Made by a program: the position numbers and the translations under genes. Under the pieces are notes generated by a model. That model saw nothing but the letters and a program-made list of their open reading frames with translations. It was not told the origin of the DNA and did no database searches. DNA of 27,125 nucleotides from Bordetella parapertussis (lineage in GTDB: Bacteria; Pseudomonadota; Gammaproteobacteria; Burkholderiales; Burkholderiaceae_C): positions 1-27,125 of the forward strand of contig CAMDJS010000018.1 of the NCBI GenBank assembly GCA_945900685.1. The letters are read 5' to 3'. Numbering within the stretch: the stretch's first letter is position 1; each line of letters opens with the position of its first letter. Positions 1-6,924 of this stretch are shown one piece after another.

Positions 1-42
1 GCCAAACCCGCCGCTGAAACTGCTCCTGCAGCGACAGCGTAA
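1..42 (+). CDS. infC: Translation initiation factor IF-3, C-terminal end only (partial)
   Basis: Thirteen codons are open from the first base and end in TAA at 40-42. They encode an Ala/Pro/Lys-rich tail ([13 protein letters not shown]). The body of the gene lies outside the window. The assignment rests on context: infC directly precedes rpmI-rplT in nearly all bacteria, and IF-3 of many Burkholderiales carries such a low-complexity C-terminal extension. IF-3 binds the 30S subunit and proofreads initiator tRNA and start-codon pairing. An 86-base gap with a small CTGCG/CGCAG hairpin (79-95) separates it from rpmI. Confidence 0.7.
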   Translation, partial: AKPAAETAPAATA

Positions 43-128
43 AAGGCCACGCAAACAAGTGTCTCGGGGCTAACAAGTCTGCGTCTGGTTCGCAGCGCCT
101 CACGAGCACAAAAAACAGGAGCATACAC

Positions 129-332
129 ATGCCCAAAATGAAGACCAAAAGCAGCGCTAAAAAGCGCTTTCGCGTTCGTCCAGGAGGTACCGTCAAGCGC
201 GGTCAAGCCTTCAAACGCCACATCCTCACCAAAAAGACCACCAAGAACAAACGTCACTTGCGCGGTCCTACCGGTGTGCATGAAACCAATATGGGTCACA
301 TGGCGCAAATGCTGCCCATGGCAGGCCTGTGA
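129..332 (+). CDS. rpmI: 50S ribosomal protein L35
   Basis: This is a 67-residue, strongly basic protein beginning [16 protein letters not shown], the classical L35 start, with the family-typical segments [14 protein letters not shown] and [10 protein letters not shown]. Length is normal for the family. L35 is a component of the large ribosomal subunit. A clear Shine-Dalgarno (CAGGAGC) lies about eight bases before the ATG. The gene sits between infC and rplT, only 27 bases before rplT, so the three are almost certainly co-transcribed. In E. coli this group is autoregulated by L20 binding the mRNA; the short hairpin at 79-95 could belong to such a control region, but that is speculation. Confidence 0.97.
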   Translation: MPKMKTKSSAKKRFRVRPGGTVKRGQAFKRHILTKKTTKNKRHLRGPTGVHETNMGHMAQMLPMAGL

Positions 333-359
333 TTAACGGACGAACAAGGAGAATTTGAT

Positions 360-719
360 ATGCCTCGCGTAAAACGTGGTGTGACGGCTCGCGCCAGACA
401 CAAAAAAGTTTTAGCCCTTGCAAAAGGATTCCGCGGTCGCCGCGGTAACGTCTATCGCATCGCCAAAGAAGCGGTGATGAAGGCAGGCCAATACGCCTAC
501 CGTGACCGCCGTGCCAAAAAGCGTGTGTTCCGTCAATTGTGGATCGCGCGTATCAACGCGGCTGCACGTGAATTTGGCATCACTTACAGCCAATTTGCCA
601 ATGGCTTGCGCAAAGCAGCCATCGAGATCGACCGCAAAATGCTGGCCGATCTTGCGGTTCATGACAAAGCAGCCTTCGGTCACATTGTTGACCAGGTCAA
701 AGCCAAACTGGCGGCCTGA
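360..719 (+). CDS. rplT: 50S ribosomal protein L20
   Basis: The product is a 119-residue basic protein beginning [18 protein letters not shown], with the family hallmarks [18 protein letters not shown] and [22 protein letters not shown]. The long basic N-terminal extension (about residues 1-60) enters the 23S rRNA core, and the C-terminal globular domain (about 60-119) binds rRNA helices and, in E. coli, its own mRNA. Full length, with an AGGAG Shine-Dalgarno at 347-351 before the ATG. It lies between rpmI and pheS, the usual order. L20 is needed for early large-subunit assembly. Confidence 0.98.
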   Translation: MPRVKRGVTARARHKKVLALAKGFRGRRGNVYRIAKEAVMKAGQYAYRDRRAKKRVFRQLWIARINAAAREFGITYSQFANGLRKAAIEIDRKMLADLAVHDKAAFGHIVDQVKAKLAA

Positions 720-822
720 TCTGGCCTTTGAATTGCCTGTCAAACGGCGGGCAGTTTGTTGATCCTGAGGGGTTGAGGTTTACAAGCTTCAATCCCTTCT
801 TCTTTTGTAGCAGAGACATGCC

Positions 823-1860
823 ATGAACGAGCTCGATTTCTTGGTGAAACAGGCGCAGGAACTGTTCGCCGCTTGCACCACACCTGTTGAGCTGGAAAAT
901 GCCAAAGCGCAATTCCTGGGCAAAGCAGGGCACTTGACCGAGCGTATGAAGGGCTTGGCCAAACTCGATATCGAAGCCAAGAAAAGCCAAGGCGCATTGA
1001 TCAATGCAGCCAAGCAGGCTATAGAAGAAGCCTTAAACCATTGCCGCGAACAACTCTCATTCGCAGAGTTGAATGCTCAGTTGAAGGCTGAAACCTACGA
1101 TGTGACATTGCCTGGCAACTTAAAAAGTCAAGGTGGTTTGCATCCTGTTAGCTTGAGCCTAGAACGCATAGAACATATTTTCACTTCCATGGGTTTTGAG
1201 GTGGCGCAAGGACCTGAAATTGAAACCGACTGGTTCAATTTCACTGCGCTCAATACCCCTGAAGACCATCCTGCTCGCTCCATGCACGACACGTTTTATG
1301 TCGAAGGCGGCTACTTGTTGCGCACGCACACCAGCCCCATGCAAATCCGTCATGCCATGGCACAAGTGCAAAAGTACCAAGCCAGTATTGATGCCGGGCA
1401 AGCCATGCCTGAAATACGTGTGATTGCGCCGGGGCGTACCTACCGTGTAGACAGCGATGCCACGCACTCGCCCATGTTCCACCAGTGCGAGGGTTTGTGG
1501 ATAGGCGAGAACATCAGCTTCAAAGACTTGAAAGTAGTTTTCACTGATTTTTGTAAAACTTTTTTTGAAAATGAAGACCTGGTGCTGCGTTTTAGGCCTA
1601 GCTTTTTTCCATTCACTGAGCCCAGCGCAGAAATTGATATTCAATTTCCAAGCGGCCCCTTGGCCGGGCGCTGGTTGGAAGTGGCAGGCTCCGGCCAAGT
1701 ACATCCAAACGTGGTGCGTAATATGGGACTGGACCCTGAACGGTTCATAGGATTTGCATTCGGCATGGGACCGGACCGGCTCACCATGTTGCGCTATGGC
1801 GTGAACGATTTACGGTTGTTTTTCGATGGCGACCTTCGTTTTCTCAGCCAATTTCAATGA
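823..1860 (+). CDS. pheS: Phenylalanine--tRNA ligase alpha subunit
   Basis: 345 residues. This is the catalytic subunit of the alpha2-beta2 enzyme that charges tRNA-Phe with phenylalanine in the cytosol. The N-terminal ~100 residues are the helical coiled-coil that contacts tRNA. The class II synthetase core follows: the [19 protein letters not shown] segment, then [21 protein letters not shown], then motif 2 [17 protein letters not shown], and motif 3 [19 protein letters not shown] near the C terminus. Length matches Burkholderiales homologues. The 103-base gap after rplT contains no convincing terminator, and pheT starts 18 bases downstream, so it belongs to the same transcription unit. The Shine-Dalgarno before the ATG at 823 is weak. 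Confidence 0.98.
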   Translation: MNELDFLVKQAQELFAACTTPVELENAKAQFLGKAGHLTERMKGLAKLDIEAKKSQGALINAAKQAIEEALNHCREQLSFAELNAQLKAETYDVTLPGNLKSQGGLHPVSLSLERIEHIFTSMGFEVAQGPEIETDWFNFTALNTPEDHPARSMHDTFYVEGGYLLRTHTSPMQIRHAMAQVQKYQASIDAGQAMPEIRVIAPGRTYRVDSDATHSPMFHQCEGLWIGENISFKDLKVVFTDFCKTFFENEDLVLRFRPSFFPFTEPSAEIDIQFPSGPLAGRWLEVAGSGQVHPNVVRNMGLDPERFIGFAFGMGPDRLTMLRYGVNDLRLFFDGDLRFLSQFQ

Positions 1861-1878
1861 CATTCTCAAGGCAAGTTC

Positions 1879-4308
1879 ATGCAGTTTCCTGAATCTTGGT
1901 TGCGCGAATTCTGCAACCCACCCATCACTACACAGCAGTTAGCTGACGCCTTGACCATGGCCGGTTTGGAAGTCGAAGAGATGCAGACTGTCGCGCCTTT
2001 TTTCACCCATGTAGTCGTCGGTGAAATTGTGTCGGTTGAACAGCATCCAGATGCAGACCGTTTGCGAATTTGTAAAGTCAATGTGGGTAAGGATCAACCG
2101 TTGTCGATTGTTTGCGGTGCTCCTAATGCGCGTGTCGGCATCAAAGTTCCCTGCGCCCTTGTCGGCGCGGAGTTGCCGCTCGGGGAAGATGGCAAAGCTT
2201 TTCACATCAAGCTCGGTAAATTGCGCGGTGTTGAAAGCCAAGGTATGTTGTGTTCTGCGCGCGAGTTGAAAATTTCTGAAGACAGCCAAGGCTTGTTGGA
2301 GTTGACAAATGACGCAGTTGCAGGTGTCAACATTCGCGATCATTTGAAACTGGATGACACACTGTTTACCCTCAAGCTCACGCCAAATTTAGCGCATTGC
2401 CTGAGTGTGTTCGGTGTGGCGCGTGAGCTCTCTGCACTGACCGGCTGTCCATTGGTGCAACCCGTTTTTGCCCCTGTACCACCTAATGCACAAGATGTGT
2501 TGAAGGTGGATGTTCAGGCCAAAGACTTGTGTGGGCGTTTCAGCGGTCGCATCATCCGGGGCTTGCATACCAAGGTCAAAACACCTGAATGGATGGTGCA
2601 ACGACTGTCGCGTTGCGGTCAACGCAGCGTCAGTCCTTTGGTAGATATTTCCAACTATGTGATGTTTGAGTTCGGCAGACCCACACATATTTTTGATTTG
2701 AAAAAAATCCACGGCGGTTTGACTGTGCGATGGGGTCAAAGCGGTGAAACCTTGGAGCTTTTGAACGGACAAACGGTCACGCTTGACGACAAGGTAGGCG
2801 TCATCGCCGACGAACAGCAGGTCGAGTCCCTGGCCGGCATCATGGGTGGTGCTGCAACCGCAGTCTCTGACTCAACCACTGATATTTATGTCGAAGCCGC
2901 GTTCTGGTGGCCCACGGCAATTGCTGGCAGGTCACGTCGCTTTCATTTTGCGACCGATGCAGGACACCGGGTCGAGCGAGGTGTTGATCCTGCAAGCACT
3001 GTTGAGCATATTGAACACATTACTTCATTGATACTGTCTATTTGTGGCACAGCCTCAACCCACACCTGCCCCATAGACGATCACGTCTCACACGCCTCAT
3101 CAACCAAGTCTGTGCAAATGCGGGTGGCCCGCGCCAACAAAGTGCTGGGTACCGAGTTGAGTCAGCAAGCCATGTCGAATGCATTGCAAGGCCTTGGCTT
3201 GCAAGTCAAAGAAAGTCCCGGCGTGATTGAGGTTACGCCGCCCAGCTTTCGCTTTGATTTAAAAATTGAAGAAGACTTGATAGAGGAAGTGGCACGCATG
3301 GTCGGGTATGAAAGCTTGCCTGCGTCTCCACCACTGGCACCCATCACCCCAAAGTTACGACCTGAAAACCGTCGTGACAGTTTCGCTGTGCGTCGTCATT
3401 TGGCTGATCTGGGTTACCAAGAAACCATCAACTTCAGTTTTGTAGATGCCGCATGGGAAGAGAAGCTTGCAGGCAATCTTCATCCCATTCAGTTGCTCAA
3501 CCCCATCGCCAGTCAGATGAGCGTGATGCGCTCCTCGCTCATCGGTTCTTTGTTGCAAGTGGCTAAATTCAATCTTGATCGCAAAGCTTTCAGTGTCAAG
3601 ATTTTTGAGGCTGGCCGCGTTTTTAAAAGAGATGACAAAGTTGAGGATGGGTTGCGAACCGTCAAGGGCATAGATCAGCCTATGCATTTGGCTGGACTTG
3701 CATATGGCCCACTTCAACCTTTGGGATGGAAGCCACAAGGCAAAGCGGTTGATTTTTATGACGTTAAAGCAGACATATGCCATTTGTTGGCGGGTCACGC
3801 ATTGCACTTTGTGGCGGCATCTCACCCGGCATTACACCCTGGTCGAAGCGCGCGCATTGATATTCAGGGTAAGCCAGTGGGCTGGATGGGGGAGTTGCAT
3901 CCGCAATGGCGTCAAGAATGGAGTTTCGCTTTTGCACCCATTGTTTTTGAGATTGAGATGGATGCTATTCTTTCGCATCCTGTTCCTCAAAGCAGATCCA
4001 TTCCCCGTTTGCACCCGGTAGAACGTGATCTGGCGATCGTGGTGAGTGAATCTGTCACACATGAAAAATTGATATCTTGCATCATGGGTTCAGCCACTCA
4101 AAATTTACTGCGAAATGCGGTTCTGTTTGATATCTACAGACCATTCACGCCAGATACTTCTGTCCACGCAGGTGAAAAAAGCATGGCAGTGCGTTTGTTT
4201 TTGCAAAGCACAGATGAAAATACATTAACTGAGGCGCAAATTGATTCAGCACTTCAGTCAGTCATTAGGCAATTAAGCAGCCAGCTTTCAGCAAGACTGC
4301 GTACTTGA
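1879..4308 (+). CDS. pheT: Phenylalanine--tRNA ligase beta subunit
   Basis: 809 residues, normal full length. This subunit pairs with PheS, binds tRNA-Phe and edits mischarged Tyr-tRNA-Phe. Domains in order: an N-terminal segment ([11 protein letters not shown]), the EMAP-like tRNA-binding domain (about 39-150, with [21 protein letters not shown] and [11 protein letters not shown]), the B3/4 editing domain (about 210-360), the B5 domain (about 405-480, ending in the [21 protein letters not shown] region), the catalytic-like core, and a C-terminal anticodon-binding FDX-ACB domain (about 710-808, [18 protein letters not shown]). It starts 18 bases after pheS with an AAGG ribosome site and ends 13 bases before ihfA. 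Confidence 0.98.
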   Translation: MQFPESWLREFCNPPITTQQLADALTMAGLEVEEMQTVAPFFTHVVVGEIVSVEQHPDADRLRICKVNVGKDQPLSIVCGAPNARVGIKVPCALVGAELPLGEDGKAFHIKLGKLRGVESQGMLCSARELKISEDSQGLLELTNDAVAGVNIRDHLKLDDTLFTLKLTPNLAHCLSVFGVARELSALTGCPLVQPVFAPVPPNAQDVLKVDVQAKDLCGRFSGRIIRGLHTKVKTPEWMVQRLSRCGQRSVSPLVDISNYVMFEFGRPTHIFDLKKIHGGLTVRWGQSGETLELLNGQTVTLDDKVGVIADEQQVESLAGIMGGAATAVSDSTTDIYVEAAFWWPTAIAGRSRRFHFATDAGHRVERGVDPASTVEHIEHITSLILSICGTASTHTCPIDDHVSHASSTKSVQMRVARANKVLGTELSQQAMSNALQGLGLQVKESPGVIEVTPPSFRFDLKIEEDLIEEVARMVGYESLPASPPLAPITPKLRPENRRDSFAVRRHLADLGYQETINFSFVDAAWEEKLAGNLHPIQLLNPIASQMSVMRSSLIGSLLQVAKFNLDRKAFSVKIFEAGRVFKRDDKVEDGLRTVKGIDQPMHLAGLAYGPLQPLGWKPQGKAVDFYDVKADICHLLAGHALHFVAASHPALHPGRSARIDIQGKPVGWMGELHPQWRQEWSFAFAPIVFEIEMDAILSHPVPQSRSIPRLHPVERDLAIVVSESVTHEKLISCIMGSATQNLLRNAVLFDIYRPFTPDTSVHAGEKSMAVRLFLQSTDENTLTEAQIDSALQSVIRQLSSQLSARLRT

Positions 4309-4321
4309 AGGAAACTTTCAA

Positions 4322-4654
4322 ATGAATCTCTCTTTCGAAACCATTGAAACACCTGCTTTGACCAAGGCGCAACTCGCTGAATTGCTATTTCAACAAATTG
4401 GATTGAACAAGCGTGAATCCAAAGACATGATTGATGCATTTTTTGATCTTATTTCCAGTCAATTGGTCGACGGGCAAGACGTCAAAATTTCAGGCTTTGG
4501 TAATTTTCAAATCCGCACCAAGGCACCTCGCCCGGGTCGAAACCCGCGCACCGGAGAAACCATTCCCATCAAAGCGCGCAGAGTTGTGACTTTTCACGCC
4601 AGCCAAAAGCTCAAAGAGCAAATCCAGGGCATGTCTGCTGAAATAGCTGAATAA
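4322..4654 (+). CDS. ihfA: Integration host factor alpha subunit
   Basis: 110 residues of the HU/IHF DNABII family. It has the dimerisation helices in the N-terminal half ([20 protein letters not shown]) and the DNA-binding beta arm carrying the intercalating proline in GRNPRTGE, followed by [18 protein letters not shown], typical of IHF-alpha rather than HU. With IHF-beta, encoded elsewhere, it bends DNA sharply at WATCAANNNNTTR sites in transcription, replication and recombination. It is co-transcribed with pheST, as in most proteobacteria. An AAGGAA site precedes the ATG. The AT-rich 175-base gap downstream may be an IHF target. Confidence 0.97.
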   Translation: MNLSFETIETPALTKAQLAELLFQQIGLNKRESKDMIDAFFDLISSQLVDGQDVKISGFGNFQIRTKAPRPGRNPRTGETIPIKARRVVTFHASQKLKEQIQGMSAEIAE

Positions 4655-4742
4655 GAAAACTTTTTTGGCATTTTTACTGCCCAAGTAACTCGTGATCAGG
4701 CTGCGGTGAGTTTTCACTGTGTAGCTATTTCATTTTTTTTTG

Positions 4743-4754
4743 ATCAATTTTTGA
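4743..4754. promoter_or_regulatory. Possible IHF-binding site in the ihfA-merR gap
   Basis: ATCAATTTTTGA lies directly after a run of nine T residues. Including the preceding G it matches 11 of 13 positions of the IHF consensus WATCAANNNNTTR, and classical IHF sites often have an adjacent AT tract. It also contains the palindrome TTGATCAA (4740-4747). Autoregulation of ihfA or merR by IHF would be plausible. This is only a consensus match in AT-rich DNA. Confidence 0.2.
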
Positions 4755-4775
4755 ATTTTCATGTCGATTTACTTT

Positions 4776-4792
4776 GAAGCACTGCAGTCTTC
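4776..4792. promoter_or_regulatory. Imperfect dyad upstream of merR, possible operator
   Basis: The sequence GAAGCACTGCAGTCTTC is a dyad (GAAG-ACTG / CAGT-CTTC) broken by one extra C in the left arm. It lies 38 bases before the MerR-type gene. MerR proteins bind dyads located between -35 and -10 elements, usually of their own promoter, so autoregulation is possible. No convincing -35/-10 pair frames the dyad. Confidence 0.2.
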
Positions 4793-4829
4793 GTGTAACC
4801 TCTATCACCCTTTCTAACTGATTGTTTTC

Positions 4830-5273
4830 ATGGAGAATTCTCTCCCGTCCATTCCAGCTAAACGCTATTTCACGATCGGTGAGGTAAGCGATTTATGTGG
4901 CGTCAAGCCACATGTGCTGCGCTATTGGGAACAGGAATTCACTCAACTTCGTCCCATGAAAAGACGCGGTAATCGCCGCTATTACCAACACCACGAAGTG
5001 TTGATGATTCGACGTATACGGGACTTGTTGTATGAACAAGGTTTCACCATCAGTGGTGCGCGAAATAAATTGCAGGAACTTGTTCAAACCGAGAGAGACA
5101 AAAAACGTGCAGGTGAAGTGATGTTAAGTGGCATAGATGAGTTGGAGGACAACTTGTCCATGGGGGATGCCAAAGCAGAAGATCCTTGGGTTAGCAACCT
5201 TTCAGAAAATGGTGCTTACAGATTGCAGCTTCTTCGTCAGGAATTATTTGAAATTCGTGGGCTTCTTGATTAA
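4830..5273 (+). CDS. MerR-family transcriptional regulator (ihfA-linked type)
   Basis: 147 residues. The N-terminal winged helix-turn-helix (about 12-80) is clear: YFTIGEVSDLCGVKPHVLRY, then WEQEF, then the wing segment RRGNRRYYQHHEVLMIRRI and the helix RDLLYEQGFTISGARNKL. The C-terminal part (90-147) is acidic, has no cysteines suited to metal binding, and ends in a predicted helix. MerR genes lying between ihfA and tRNA-Pro are common across proteobacteria; their ligand is not known to me. The 175-base gap upstream is AT-rich with T runs, and no strong ribosome site precedes the ATG. The promoter of tRNA-Pro overlaps its 3' end. Confidence 0.92.
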   Translation: MENSLPSIPAKRYFTIGEVSDLCGVKPHVLRYWEQEFTQLRPMKRRGNRRYYQHHEVLMIRRIRDLLYEQGFTISGARNKLQELVQTERDKKRAGEVMLSGIDELEDNLSMGDAKAEDPWVSNLSENGAYRLQLLRQELFEIRGLLD

Positions 5274-5297
5274 AGTCCGCTATGTCAAAGCTATAAT
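5266..5297 (+). promoter_or_regulatory. Promoter of tRNA-Pro
   Basis: A perfect -10 hexamer TATAAT is at 5292-5297, 12 bases before the mature tRNA. A TTGATT that could be the -35 sits at 5266-5271, but the 20-base spacer is long, so the -35 is uncertain. It overlaps the last codons of the MerR gene. Confidence 0.45.
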
Positions 5298-5309
5298 GTG
5301 ATTTGATTT

Positions 5310-5386
5310 CGGCGTGTAGCGCAGCCTGGTAGCGCACTTGCATGGGGTGCAAGGGGTCGCGAGTTCGAATCCCGCCACGCCGACCA
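5310..5386 (+). tRNA. tRNA-Pro, anticodon GGG
   Basis: 77 bases with an encoded CCA end. The acceptor stem CGGCGTG (5310-5316) pairs with CACGCCG (5376-5382), and the discriminator is A. The D stem is GCGC/GCGC. The anticodon stem CTTGC/GCAAG encloses loop ATGGGGT, giving anticodon GGG (5344-5346), which reads CCC and CCT. The T loop is TTCGAAT. In the T stem, 5362 (A) opposes 5372 (C), a mismatch in an otherwise paired stem. The location after ihfA-merR is typical. It has its own promoter and a strong terminator just downstream. Confidence 0.97.
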
Positions 5387-5393
5387 TACAGTT

Positions 5394-5430
5394 AAAGGGT
5401 TAGTTCTCTCAGGGAACTAGCCCTTTTTTT
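5394..5430 (+). terminator. Rho-independent terminator after tRNA-Pro
   Basis: The arms GGGTTAGTTC (5397-5406) and GAACTAGCCC (5414-5423) form a 10-bp stem with one G-T wobble and a small loop, followed by seven T residues (5424-5430). It ends the tRNA transcript and probably also read-through from the pheST-ihfA-merR unit. The next gene starts 13 bases later. Confidence 0.9.
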
Positions 5431-5443
5431 AATCGATACACCC

Positions 5444-5824
5444 ATGAAAAAACTGATTTTCTTTGTTTCTTTTTTCTGTGTAGCCAGCCATGCTGAATGG
5501 TCTTTGTTTCATACGGCAGAAGATAAATCACAATTTTTTCTGGACCCGGAAACTTTGATTGTGGTGGACGGTGGCTACAAGCGTATTTGGATTCTGAATG
5601 AGTTTGACCAAGCCAATTTACAAGGCACCAAATCATTCCGGTCCATCGAAGAATATGATTGTGTTAAGTCACAGTCCCGGGTAATGCAAATTGATGCGTT
5701 CAAAGGCACTATGGCTTCAGGTCAGTTGCTTGCAAAGCAGCATGGCAGTGGTCAGTGGAAACCCATCGAACCTGCAAGTGTTGAAGAGACGATTCGAGAA
5801 AAGGTTTGCAGTTCAGTTCAATAG
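5444..5824 (+). CDS. Secreted protein, surface-adhesin E (Adhesin_E)-like
   Basis: 126 residues. A signal peptide is clear (MKKLIFFVSFFCVASHA, cleavage before EWS), so the mature protein of about 109 residues is exported. The mature part shows the pattern AEWS...LDPETL...IWILNEF...S...EEYDC...G-M-SG-LL...W...C, with two cysteines (in YDC and in KVC) that could form a disulfide. This resembles the Adhesin_E family, named after a Haemophilus surface protein; the family has many uncharacterised proteobacterial members, so an adhesin role should not be assumed. A related gene is at 11080-11478. It stands alone behind the tRNA terminator, and no clear ribosome site or promoter was identified. Confidence 0.7.
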   Translation: MKKLIFFVSFFCVASHAEWSLFHTAEDKSQFFLDPETLIVVDGGYKRIWILNEFDQANLQGTKSFRSIEEYDCVKSQSRVMQIDAFKGTMASGQLLAKQHGSGQWKPIEPASVEETIREKVCSSVQ

Positions 5825-5830
5825 TCCTTA

Positions 5831-5852
5831 AAATTTTTTATCAAATTTTTTA
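5831..5852. repeat. AT-rich 10-bp direct repeat with an IHF-like site
   Basis: AAATTTTTTA occurs at 5831-5840 and again at 5843-5852, a 12-base period close to one helical turn, which should favour intrinsic bending. The segment 5839-5851 (TATCAAATTTTTT) matches 12 of 13 positions of the IHF consensus WATCAANNNNTTR. It lies 38 bases before the zinc-ribbon/globin unit and probably belongs to its promoter region. A weak TACTAT at 5851-5856 could be a -10. Confidence 0.4.
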
Positions 5853-5889
5853 CTATTCGAAATAACTACTAAATAAGGTTGATTCAAAC

Positions 5890-6099
5890 ATGGCAGTCAT
5901 GGTCTGTACAAAATGTGGATTGTCAGATGACAGCCCCAAGCCTCTTCGATGCGCAAAATGCGGCGGTAGAGACTTTTATGCATCAAGTCCCAGTGCATTT
6001 GGGAAAAAACCCGCTACTCAGACCAGCGTCGCAAATATTGCGGAGATGGAAAAAGATGAGACTGCAACTTCCGCAGTCCGCAGGGGTAACTTTATTTGA
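5890..6099 (+). CDS. Small zinc-ribbon protein
   Basis: 69 residues. The N-terminal part holds two CxxC knuckles, C6-x2-C9 and C21-x2-C24, separated by eleven residues and followed by GG, a zinc-ribbon pattern (VCTKCGLSDD ... LRCAKCGGRDF). The rest is polar and probably flexible. No enzyme motif is visible; a single zinc ribbon of this kind could bind protein, RNA or DNA, and I cannot name a function. An AAGG ribosome site lies 11 bases before the ATG. The last 44 bases overlap the start of the truncated hemoglobin gene in another frame, suggesting translational coupling. Confidence 0.75.
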   Translation: MAVMVCTKCGLSDDSPKPLRCAKCGGRDFYASSPSAFGKKPATQTSVANIAEMEKDETATSAVRRGNFI

Positions 6100-6439
6100 T
6101 AAGTACGGAGGCGTTCCAGTGATTGCAAAACTGGTTCGCGCTTTTCATAAAGAGGTTATGTCAAGGCCGCATTTAGCAGCTTATTTTGATGGTGTTGATC
6201 TCGTGCTGTTGGCAGAGCACACTGTCAAGTACATTGCGTTTGTCATGGGCAAGCCGGCCGAAATTTATACTGGTCGCGATATGTATACGGCTCACGCCAA
6301 GTTCCACATACATGGCATTCACTTCGATGAAGTCGCCGATGTGTTGAAAGATATTTTGATGGGCGCAGGTGTAGAAAAAAAAGATGTAGAAAATATCATG
6401 CAGAGAATCGAAGGTCTACGAGAAATGATCATTGTCTGA
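6056..6439 (+). CDS. Group I-like truncated hemoglobin
   Basis: 127 residues from the ATG at 6056; the frame stays open further upstream, but that part only shadows the zinc-ribbon gene. The 2-on-2 globin pattern is clear: LFDKYGGV at the N terminus, then AFHKEVMSRPHLAAYF with Phe44 at CD1, then FVMGKPAEIYTGRDM, and the proximal heme-ligand histidine H80 in TAHAKFHI, followed by HFDEVADVLKDIL. The residue usually Tyr at helix B10 appears to be His31. Truncated hemoglobins bind O2 or NO and often act in NO detoxification or redox sensing. The gene overlaps the zinc-ribbon gene by 44 bases and precedes the recombinase relic by 12 bases. Confidence 0.88.
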   Translation: MRLQLPQSAGVTLFDKYGGVPVIAKLVRAFHKEVMSRPHLAAYFDGVDLVLLAEHTVKYIAFVMGKPAEIYTGRDMYTAHAKFHIHGIHFDEVADVLKDILMGAGVEKKDVENIMQRIEGLREMIIV

Positions 6440-6451
6440 AAAGGATATCCA

Positions 6452-6727
6452 ATGAGCAAAAGTATTTCTAGCCAAGCTATAAAGTCTTCGACGGCTCATT
6501 CACACGGTACGCCTGCAAAACCCATGTTGTTCAATGAATTGGCGATGCGCTATGTTTCAACACAATCAGACTACTTATCAGCTGAAATTTTAAATGGCCG
6601 TATTTCTGATTTGAGCGAGCATTTATTGCCATATTTCGGACTTTGCCCCATCACAGACATCAATCCGCAAAGATTGCGTAAATTCACATACATGCTTGAG
6701 ACCAACGGCATCACTGAGAAAAAATAA
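6452..6727 (+). CDS. Tyrosine-recombinase core-binding (SAM-like) domain fragment
   Basis: 91 residues with a good AAAGGA ribosome site seven bases before the ATG. After a polar N-terminal 25 residues, the sequence FNELAMRYVSTQSDYLSAE...LLPYFGLCPITDINPQRLRKF fits the SAM-like core-binding domain of phage-type integrases. The frame stops at TAA (6725-6727) straight after GAG AAA AAA. The -1 frame continues the same domain without a gap (see 6724-6924). The catalytic domain with its Arg-His-Tyr residues is absent, so recombinase activity is not expected. It could be a relic, or a small protein kept for DNA binding. It is closely packed behind the truncated hemoglobin gene, so probably co-transcribed. 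Confidence 0.6.
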   Translation: MSKSISSQAIKSSTAHSHGTPAKPMLFNELAMRYVSTQSDYLSAEILNGRISDLSEHLLPYFGLCPITDINPQRLRKFTYMLETNGITEKK

Positions 6728-6924
6728 ACGCTTGTTTGCTTACTTTCAGAACCTGCATGCGATTTGGTTTGAGTCACCATTGGATCACTGACCCGGCCAT
6801 GACCAAACCATTGTTGATCAGGGATGAATTTTTGTTGCCTGATCAACCGATGATGTCAGTTCACGAATTTAATGACTTGTATCAAGATTTGGTTCAGGGG
6901 ATGACCCAGGGCGCTTTCCACTAG
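6724..6924 (+). pseudogene. Frameshifted continuation of the recombinase fragment
   Basis: Reading one base back from the A6 run at 6719-6724 gives an open frame to TAG at 6922-6924. Joined to the preceding gene it reads ...GITEKK-INACLLTFRTC..., then MRFGLSHHWITDPAM, which is the expected last helix and NPA-like turn of an integrase core-binding domain. The segment MSVHEFNDLYQDL looks like the first helix of the catalytic domain, where the frame ends. The joined product would be 157 residues. One lost A in the homopolymer, a sequencing error, or ribosomal slippage could each explain it. Its stop shares the CTAG tetramer with the stop of the convergent SDR gene. Confidence 0.55.

Noticed and set aside
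720..822. Possible terminator or Phe leader peptide between rplT and pheS
   Set aside because: Only a weak CAAAC/GTTTG pairing without a T run, and no short frame rich in Phe codons with an attenuator hairpin was found.
1159..1704. 181-codon frame antisense to pheS
   Set aside because: It is opposite conserved PheRS core sequence and encodes nothing recognisable.
5879..6055. N-terminal extension of the truncated hemoglobin to a TTG at 5879
   Set aside because: The extra 59 residues only shadow the zinc-ribbon gene, lack globin similarity, and the family normally begins about ten residues before LFDKYGG, which fits the ATG at 6056.
5387..6924. Second attachment site matching the tRNA-Pro 3' end
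   Set aside because: I looked for a repeat of the T-arm/acceptor sequence downstream and saw none in the window, so no attachment site is annotated.
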